Source of the DNA: Streptomyces aureocirculatus | Lineage (GTDB): Bacteria; Actinomycetota; Actinomycetes; Streptomycetales; Streptomycetaceae | Reading direction: 5' to 3' | NCBI RefSeq assembly: GCF_000720475.1 | Contig: NZ_JOAP01000008.1 | Location: 248,001-312,000, forward strand | DNA length: 64,000 nt | Shown here: piece by piece, positions 58,551 through 64,000 of the stretch | Position numbering within the stretch: position 1 is the stretch's first letter | How the letters are laid out: each line of letters opens with the position of its first letter | Translations under genes and position numbers: made by a program | Notes under the pieces: model-generated | What the model saw: only the letters and a program-made list of their open reading frames with translations | Told to the model about the DNA's origin: nothing | Databases searched by the model: none

Positions 58551-60110
58551 CTACGGCAGTGCGGCCGACCGCCCTCCCCCGGCCCCGAGCAGCGCCCAGG
58601 CCGCACAGGCCGCGCCCAGCAGGATCCAGAACCCCACGAACAGTGCGTCGGTGTAGCCCTGGACCGAGGCGGCCGCGGCGCTCGCGGCGCGGTGGGCGGC
58701 CACGTACGCCGCTGCCGCGCTCGACGCGACCGTGTTGAGCAGGGCGGTGCCGAGCGCGGCGCCCAACTGCTGCGAGGCGTTGTACGCGGCCGAGGCCGCG
58801 CCGATGTCATGGCCCGCCATCCCCGCCGTCGCCAGGCTCGCGGTCGGCGGCAGCACACAGCCGAGGCCCAGTCCGGTGAGGACGAGGGAGGGGACCAGAT
58901 ACAGCCAGAAGACATGCCCGCTGTCCGCGCTCAGTCGGGTCAGGACGAGCATGCCCGCGGCCGCCGCGAGCAGGCCCGACACCACCAGAGCCCTCGGCGC
59001 CACCCGCCCGTGCAGCCTCCCCGCCACGAACGTCGCCCCGACCAGCGCGGCGAGCGCGTTGACGATCAGCGTCAGGCCCGCCTCCACCGGCGAGTAGCCG
59101 AGCGCCGTCTGGGTGTAGTAGCTCATGAACAGGTAGAAGCCGAACATCGCGACGAACAGCAGCGTGATCGCGACGAACGCGCCCGCCCGTGCCCGGTGCA
59201 GCAGGATCCGCAGCGGCAGCAGCGGTCGGGGCGCCCGCAGTTCGACGGCGACGAACGCGACGAGGAGCACGACACCGGCGGTGAGGAGCGCGAGCACCCG
59301 GCCCGACGCCCAGCCCCGCGGCTCCGCCTCGTTGAACGCGTACACCACCGCTGCGAAACCCCCGGCCGACAGCAGCGCCCCCGGCACGTCGAGCCGCCCG
59401 GCGCCCTGCGCGCCCCGCACCTCTTGTGCCCCTTGTGCCTCCTGTGCCCCCTGTGGCTCCTGTGGCTCCTGCACGCCCTGCACGCCCTGCCCCTTACGGT
59501 CCCGCGGCACGAACGTGGCCCCGAGGACCGCGAGCAGCGCCACCGGCACATTCACGTACAGGCACCACCGCCAACTCGCGTACTCCGTCAGGAGCCCGCC
59601 CGCCACCAGGCCCACCGCCGACCCGGCCGCGCCGACCGCGGCGAACACGCCGAACGCGCGCCCCCGCGCCCGCGGCTCGGTGAAGGTGATCGTCAGCAGG
59701 GAGAGCCCCGCGGGCGCGAGCAGCGCCGCGAACACGCCCTGGAGGGCCCGCGCCCCGAACAGCATCCCGGAGTTCGCCGCGGCCCCGCCGAGCGCCGAGG
59801 CCGCGGCGAAGCCGACAAGACCTGCGACGAAGGCCCGGCGGTGGCCGAGCGCCCCGCTGACCCGACCACCGATGAGCAGCAGTCCGCCGAAGGCGAGGGC
59901 GTACGCGGTGATCGCCCACTGCCGGCTCGCGTCCGACATGCCGAGGGCGCTCTGCGCGGAGGGCAGCGCGATGTTCACGATCGTCCCGTCCAGGACGACG
60001 AGCAGTTGGGCGGCGCTCACCGCGAGCAGCGTCCACCAGCGCGTTGTGCGTTCCTTGCCGGCGTCGGTCAGGGGTTCGGCGGCCTCGGCCGCGGTGCGTT
60101 CGGGAGTCAT
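58551..60110 (-). CDS. DHA2-family MFS exporter with an expanded QGA linker
   Basis: 519 residues, about 14 helices. LLVVLDGTIVNIALPSAQ at helix 1 is the DHA2 signature, GRVSGALGHRRAFV motif A, and LAPAGLSLLTITFTEPRARGRAF a typical loop. The central cytosolic loop (about 205-235) is expanded by a Gln/Gly/Glu-rich repeat (VQEPQEPQGAQEAQGAQ), made by 9-12-bp DNA repeats at 59400-59500. ATG 60110. Drug or metabolite export is likely; no adjacent TetR is seen. Confidence 0.9.
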   Translation of the reverse strand: MTPERTAAEAAEPLTDAGKERTTRWWTLLAVSAAQLLVVLDGTIVNIALPSAQSALGMSDASRQWAITAYALAFGGLLLIGGRVSGALGHRRAFVAGLVGFAAASALGGAAANSGMLFGARALQGVFAALLAPAGLSLLTITFTEPRARGRAFGVFAAVGAAGSAVGLVAGGLLTEYASWRWCLYVNVPVALLAVLGATFVPRDRKGQGVQGVQEPQEPQGAQEAQGAQEVRGAQGAGRLDVPGALLSAGGFAAVVYAFNEAEPRGWASGRVLALLTAGVVLLVAFVAVELRAPRPLLPLRILLHRARAGAFVAITLLFVAMFGFYLFMSYYTQTALGYSPVEAGLTLIVNALAALVGATFVAGRLHGRVAPRALVVSGLLAAAAGMLVLTRLSADSGHVFWLYLVPSLVLTGLGLGCVLPPTASLATAGMAGHDIGAASAAYNASQQLGAALGTALLNTVASSAAAAYVAAHRAASAAAASVQGYTDALFVGFWILLGAACAAWALLGAGGGRSAALP

Positions 60111-60312
60111 GGATTCAAGTGTTTCGTTGAAGTGCTCCCGGAGACTTCGCGCGGGTGAGCGGGGAGGAAAGGCGGTCAGGTCTCAAGCGGGGGTTGAAGT
60201 GACCGGAGACACAGTTTGCACGTGGCTTGATTTGCACTGTGCCGATGAGCCGTTGATCACTTCGTGACCGGCCTCACTTCGTCTTCACGCTGACACACGT
60301 ACGCTTCACACT

Positions 60313-60552
60313 ATGCCCACGAATCCCGCTTCCGAGAGCACGCGGACCCCGCGTACCTCCGCCGAGGTGAACGAGGAGATCCGTGCGCTGTGGCTGCGTT
60401 GCGGCGGGCGCCTGAGCACCGAGCAACGGCGTGAGTACCAACGCCTTGTGACCGAGTGGGCCGCCGCCGAATCCCTGGCGCACAGCTCCCGGATCACCCC
60501 GAGCCCGCAGGCGCACGGCGCCCCCGAGCACGCCTCCGAACACGCCGCCTGA
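60313..60552 (+). CDS. Small conserved hypothetical protein
   Basis: 79 residues, charged and soluble, with a helical core (AEVNEEIRALWLRCGGRLSTEQRREYQRLVTEWA read in segments). Codon usage is Streptomyces-like; no ribosome-binding site is obvious, so it may be leaderless. It sits between the MFS and periplasmic-binding-fold genes. No function can be assigned. Confidence 0.55.
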   Translation: MPTNPASESTRTPRTSAEVNEEIRALWLRCGGRLSTEQRREYQRLVTEWAAAESLAHSSRITPSPQAHGAPEHASEHAA

Positions 60553-60599
60553 CCGGCCCGTCCGACCGCCCGACCGGCCCCCGTCCCGCCCGTCACCCC

Positions 60600-62180
60600 T
60601 CACGTCCCGCTCGGCACCACGCAGTCCTTCGGCTGCGGCCGCCCCTCCGGCCATGCCAGGCCGACGAACGCCAGCTTCCGCGTACGGGGGTCGAGTTCGA
60701 CGACGGCCATCGGCTTGTCGTACGGATTTCCGGCGTTGGTCAGACACACCCACCCACTGGTTCCGGCCACCCGGTGCGCGGACTCGAGGCGGGACCACTG
60801 GGCGGACACCCGCTCGCGCGGTGGCACCGCACCGGCCGACTGCGCGTTCGCCAGGTACACCGCCCGGGCGATCGTGCGCACCCCGTCGTGCACCAGCATG
60901 GTGCGGGAGTCGTCAAGCTCGACCGGGCCGATGTCCCCGGCGCCCTCCCGCCCGACGAGCCCGCGCAGCTCGTCCAGCTCCCGGGCGGGCTCGGCCAGGT
61001 GCGCGGGCCGGTTCTTCGCCCCGCGCGACGCCGCCGACCAGGCCGCGGGGTGCCCCGGGGCCGTGTACTGCACGGTGACCGTGGGCTCCTTGGCGCTCTC
61101 GTCGCCCCGGAGCTTGTTCCAGTCCGCGTCGCTCATGTACCGGTCGAGGGTCGCCGCACCCGAACCGCTCACAACCTTGTACTTCCTGCCGTGGCACGGC
61201 ACCTCCGCCAGCTTGAGGGCGAAGAGCCGCAGGTGGGCGGGGCGCCCGGCGAAGTAGACGACCTTCGCCCTGGACTGGCAGATGTTGTGGCCGATCAGGG
61301 TGAAGTCGTTGCCGGTCTCCCCCGCATCGCTGATCGACGGTGAGACGAACGTCTGGTCCTTCGCCCCCGCCCGGCCCGGCTCGTCCCGGCTGAACGCCCG
61401 CGCCAGGGACTCGACATAGACGTCGTCCGGCCGGGTGTCCCTGACCAGGACGGTCTCGTCGTCGTTCAGATCGCCGTGGAACGCGGCGAGCGCCTCGGCC
61501 TGCTGCTGGTTGGTGGGGATCACGCGCGCGAGGCCCCGGAAGCGCGGCTTGCTCTCACGCCCCTCGGTGTTGGCGAGTTCGTCGGCGCTCGCGCGGCTGA
61601 TCAGGACGGGGATGCGCAGCTCGTTGGTGAGCCGGTCCACGGCGTCGACCGTGTTGCGCAGACTCAGATTGAAACCGGTGACCGCGCGCAGATTGTGCCG
61701 CGTGGAGTCGGCGAGCACGGCGAGCTGGTCCACGACCCGCGCCTGCTGGCCGTAGTTCCGGCCGGGGTTGGCGAGAACCAGGCGAATCAGTGGCTTCTGC
61801 TCGGCGCGGTTCGCGCGGTACTGCGCGAGATAGGCGCCCTGGACGTCGCTGCGCAACTGCGCGCGCTCGGCGCCCGACTCCGGTTGCAGCGGCAGCATCA
61901 TGGCCACCGTGATGTGCGGGCGGCCGTCCACGCGCCGGTTCTCCGCGGCGATCGCGTCGCTGACCTTGGTGATCTCCGGTGTGCCGAAGTCGTATCCGGA
62001 ACCATTGACCCCGATGCACTCGCCGCCGTGCTTCTCCACACCGTCGGCGCAGTTGTCGGAGCCGCCCACGTTCCGCGGTACGACGATCGCCACCGTCGTC
62101 ACCACCGCCACTGTCACCACGATCGTGACGGCCTTCTTCAGGCGCGTCGCCCACAGGTGGTTGTACAGCCAGTTCAGCAC
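60600..62180 (-). CDS. Membrane-anchored periplasmic-binding-fold (type 1, amino-acid receptor-like) protein
   Basis: 526 residues. A membrane anchor (about 14-36) is followed by a type 1 periplasmic-binding fold: MMLPLQPESGAERAQLRSDVQGAYLAQYR, VVDQLAVLADS, LRIPVLISRASADEL, ITPNQQQAEALAAF-like RVIPTNQQQ, KVVYFAGRPAHLRL. No permease or ATPase is adjacent, so it may sense rather than transport. Two Cys (DNCADGVEKHGGECIG) near the membrane may form a disulfide. Starts 82 bp after the next gene's stop (same strand). Confidence 0.83.
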   Translation of the reverse strand: MLNWLYNHLWATRLKKAVTIVVTVAVVTTVAIVVPRNVGGSDNCADGVEKHGGECIGVNGSGYDFGTPEITKVSDAIAAENRRVDGRPHITVAMMLPLQPESGAERAQLRSDVQGAYLAQYRANRAEQKPLIRLVLANPGRNYGQQARVVDQLAVLADSTRHNLRAVTGFNLSLRNTVDAVDRLTNELRIPVLISRASADELANTEGRESKPRFRGLARVIPTNQQQAEALAAFHGDLNDDETVLVRDTRPDDVYVESLARAFSRDEPGRAGAKDQTFVSPSISDAGETGNDFTLIGHNICQSRAKVVYFAGRPAHLRLFALKLAEVPCHGRKYKVVSGSGAATLDRYMSDADWNKLRGDESAKEPTVTVQYTAPGHPAAWSAASRGAKNRPAHLAEPARELDELRGLVGREGAGDIGPVELDDSRTMLVHDGVRTIARAVYLANAQSAGAVPPRERVSAQWSRLESAHRVAGTSGWVCLTNAGNPYDKPMAVVELDPRTRKLAFVGLAWPEGRPQPKDCVVPSGT

Positions 62181-62262
62181 CGCGCCCGCCCTCTCCTGCC
62201 GTCGTGCATCGCCGCCCCCTGTACCGATCCGTACTGAGCCGCATGATCCGTACTGATCCGCG

Positions 62263-64000
62263 CTACCCGAGGTGCCGTGTGCACGCGCACGCGCTCAACG
62301 GCTGCCTCTCCTGCGCGAGTTGCGCCCACTCTCCCGCCATGCGCGTGAGCACCTCCGTGCCCGGCACCGGCTCGTCCGTGAGCCGGTCGAGCAACTGCCG
62401 CCAGGTGCCCGCGAGCGCCTGGTCGACCGGGCGCGTCCGGTCCTCGTACACCCACACCGCGTGCAGCAGCCGGTCGATCCGGCGCCGCAGCCAGTCGCCG
62501 CCGGACGGCGGTGCCTCCCCCAGGGCGCGCGCGTGCCGGTCGTCCGGCGCACCGGCGAGCGGGGCGGCGCAGGGGGCGCCCGCGATGGCGAGCAGTTCCG
62601 CGCACCACTCCCGCATCGAGCGGGTGGCGTCGCGCAGGGGGAACCCACCGGTCAGGTAGTCCACGGCGGCGTCGACGCCGCCCGCGGCGAGATGGTGGTG
62701 CGCGGCGTGCGCCGCCGCGGTGCCGCACTGGTCGTCGGCGGAGGGGAAGCGGTCGGCGAAGTGGTCGCGCAGCAGCACGTGGTCGGCCCGCCAGACGCCA
62801 CCGTCCGCGCCCGCGCCATCACCTGCGCCCCTGCTCGCACCACCCGCGCCCGCGCCATCGCCTGTGCCCCCGCTCGCACCACCCGTGCCCGGGCCATCGC
62901 CTGTGCCCCCGCTCACACCGCCCGCGCCCCCGGCCCCGTCACCGCCCCCGGCCTCGTCCCCCCGCATCCGGTGCAACCGCCGCATCAGCAGATGCCGCAG
63001 CCCCCGGTCGCCGATGAAGTGGCGCGAGCACTGCGGCCAGCCGCTGTCGGCGAGCAGTTCGTCTATGCGGTACGCGGAGAGGCGCACATCGCGCCCCTCC
63101 TGCCAGGACTGCACAAGGCGCTGCGCGCACGCCCCGGTGTGCGCGACCGACAGATGGGTGAGCAGGTCGAGCCAGTGGTCGTGCTGCTCGGGCGGCAGTT
63201 CCTCGGGGAGCTGCCGGACGATCAGGTCGTCAAGGAGCAGGTCCGCCACGGGCACAGGACGCCCCTCCGGCTCGTTCCGCGACCGCACCGGGGCGTCGAG
63301 GAGGTCCCAGTCGGTGAACGCGTCCGGGTCCCGCACCCGTAACGACGCGGCGCCCTCCCCGAGCCGGGTGACGAACCGCGGCCGGCCGCCGCTGAGCCGG
63401 TGGACACCGCTCTCGACCCGCAGCCGCGACGCGTGCTCCCCGGGCGGATGCCCACCGGAGACCCGCGCCCCCGCGGCGCCGCCACGGCCGTGCCCCTGGA
63501 GCCGGGCGACCTCGTTGTTCTGCTGCTCGGTCGTCAGGGTGGGCATGCGGACGAGCAGTACGCCGCGCGCCGGGGCGACAAGACCGGGTACGCCGCCCCG
63601 CGTGCGCTGCCAGGCGGGCAGCCCACCGTCGGCGGGGCCCCAGACCGTCACGGTGCCCGCGTCGGCGTCCGTCGAGCGGTACAGGAAGCGGCCGCCGTCC
63701 GCGCGGCGGGCCGTCGCGCACACCACCACCCGGTCGTGGTGCCCGCTCTCCCGGTCGAGCAGGACGGGCCTGAGCAGTCGTCTGCCGAGCGGGTTGTCCG
63801 CGTGGTCGAGCAGCACCGCGGGGCGCCCGGCGCGCGCCATCCGCCCGCGCACCGACGCGTACGCCGCCTCGATGTCCTCGCGCAGCGCCCGGAACAGGAA
63901 GCTCTCGGCGTTGGCGCGCCCCTCGCCGCCCTGCTGGAAGTCCACGCTCAGGGCGTGCAGGCCGAGGCGCGGATGTCCGGCCGCACCCGAGTAGGCGCCG
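62263..64000 (-). CDS. Large hypothetical protein, partial (start right of window)
   Basis: At least 579 residues; the reading frame continues past position 64000 (HPRLGLHALSVDFQQGGEG), so the N-terminus is outside. A GTG at 63945 is a possible internal start but less likely. Soluble, with helical and beta segments (VLLDHADNPLGRRLLRPVL, ELPPEQHDHWLDLLTHLS, SAYRIDELLADSG). An internal Gly-rich tandem repeat (GGTGDG-type, 62820-62940) is present. No domain recognised. Upstream of and probably cotranscribed with the periplasmic-binding-fold gene. Confidence 0.7.
   Translation of the reverse strand, partial: GAYSGAAGHPRLGLHALSVDFQQGGEGRANAESFLFRALREDIEAAYASVRGRMARAGRPAVLLDHADNPLGRRLLRPVLLDRESGHHDRVVVCATARRADGGRFLYRSTDADAGTVTVWGPADGGLPAWQRTRGGVPGLVAPARGVLLVRMPTLTTEQQNNEVARLQGHGRGGAAGARVSGGHPPGEHASRLRVESGVHRLSGGRPRFVTRLGEGAASLRVRDPDAFTDWDLLDAPVRSRNEPEGRPVPVADLLLDDLIVRQLPEELPPEQHDHWLDLLTHLSVAHTGACAQRLVQSWQEGRDVRLSAYRIDELLADSGWPQCSRHFIGDRGLRHLLMRRLHRMRGDEAGGGDGAGGAGGVSGGTGDGPGTGGASGGTGDGAGAGGASRGAGDGAGADGGVWRADHVLLRDHFADRFPSADDQCGTAAAHAAHHHLAAGGVDAAVDYLTGGFPLRDATRSMREWCAELLAIAGAPCAAPLAGAPDDRHARALGEAPPSGGDWLRRRIDRLLHAVWVYEDRTRPVDQALAGTWRQLLDRLTDEPVPGTEVLTRMAGEWAQLAQERQPLSACACTRHLG

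Overview
The window is chromosomal DNA of a Streptomyces or very close relative. Support: very high GC with strong third-position bias, many GTG/TTG starts, twin-arginine exported enzymes, snapalysin beside its LysR activator, DrrA/DrrB-type ABC genes, and families typical of the genus (DUF5994, CU044_5270, DUF4394, DUF7144, FUSC, PhoX). No rRNA operon, CRISPR array, insertion sequence or complete tRNA gene was found.

Region 1 (1-7460) is the right-hand part of an actinobacterial integrative and conjugative element (AICE) of the pSAM2 type. It carries an FtsK/TraB-like conjugal translocase (cut by the left edge), a small conserved partner, a KorSA-like GntR repressor with palindromic operators, and a divergent Nudix protein resembling the pSAM2 entry-exclusion factor Pif. 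A GHKL ATPase and an overlapping hypothetical gene follow, then a 150-bp imperfect palindrome. The cargo is a relatively A/T-rich HTH/P-loop NTPase/Sel1-repeat gene, with a TTA codon, paired divergently with a two-helix membrane protein. The element ends at 7415-7460 in the 3' half of a tRNA-Gly(CCC) gene, followed by the tRNA terminator: this is the att junction. Integrase, excisionase and replication genes must lie left of the window.

Region 2 (7461-31100) is core and accessory chromosome. It holds a GNAT-like gene, DUF5994, a truncated asparagine-synthetase remnant, alkaline phosphatase, a serine hydrolase, a PucR regulator, DUF4394, TerB, a GvpU-like gene with an expanded repeat and DUF72. 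Two tandem beta-propeller proteins, a rhomboid-like membrane protein, a PPOX enzyme, PH-domain, ABM and SnoaL proteins and an SGNH lipoprotein follow. Next come an ECF sigma factor coupled to a CU044_5270 protein and a divergent extra ctaD; the last two divergent genes share an identical 16-nt leader. A lipase/TetR pair closes the region.

Region 3 (31200-49981) holds an LLM oxidoreductase, ankyrin protein, DUF985 cupin plus SDR, a DHA2 exporter/TetR pair, LysR/SGNH esterase, a DrrAB-type ABC exporter, a membrane protein with a collagen-like Gly-X-Ala tail, an EEP-family enzyme, a dense cluster of dispersed Streptomyces repeats, an FUSC protein, and the snapalysin/LysR pair.

Region 4 (50024-64000) holds PhoX phosphatase behind a clear PHO box, a repeat-rich von Willebrand factor A protein, methionyl-tRNA synthetase, a TetR/imine-reductase pair with two identical-type operators, an anti-sigma-like ATPase, a second DHA2 exporter, and two genes at the right edge (periplasmic-binding-fold protein and a large partial protein).

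The best candidates for new biology are the AICE cargo pair (4300-7187), the 150-bp palindrome beside it, the mirrored leader shared by the sigma factor and ctaD, and the membrane-anchored collagen-like tail.
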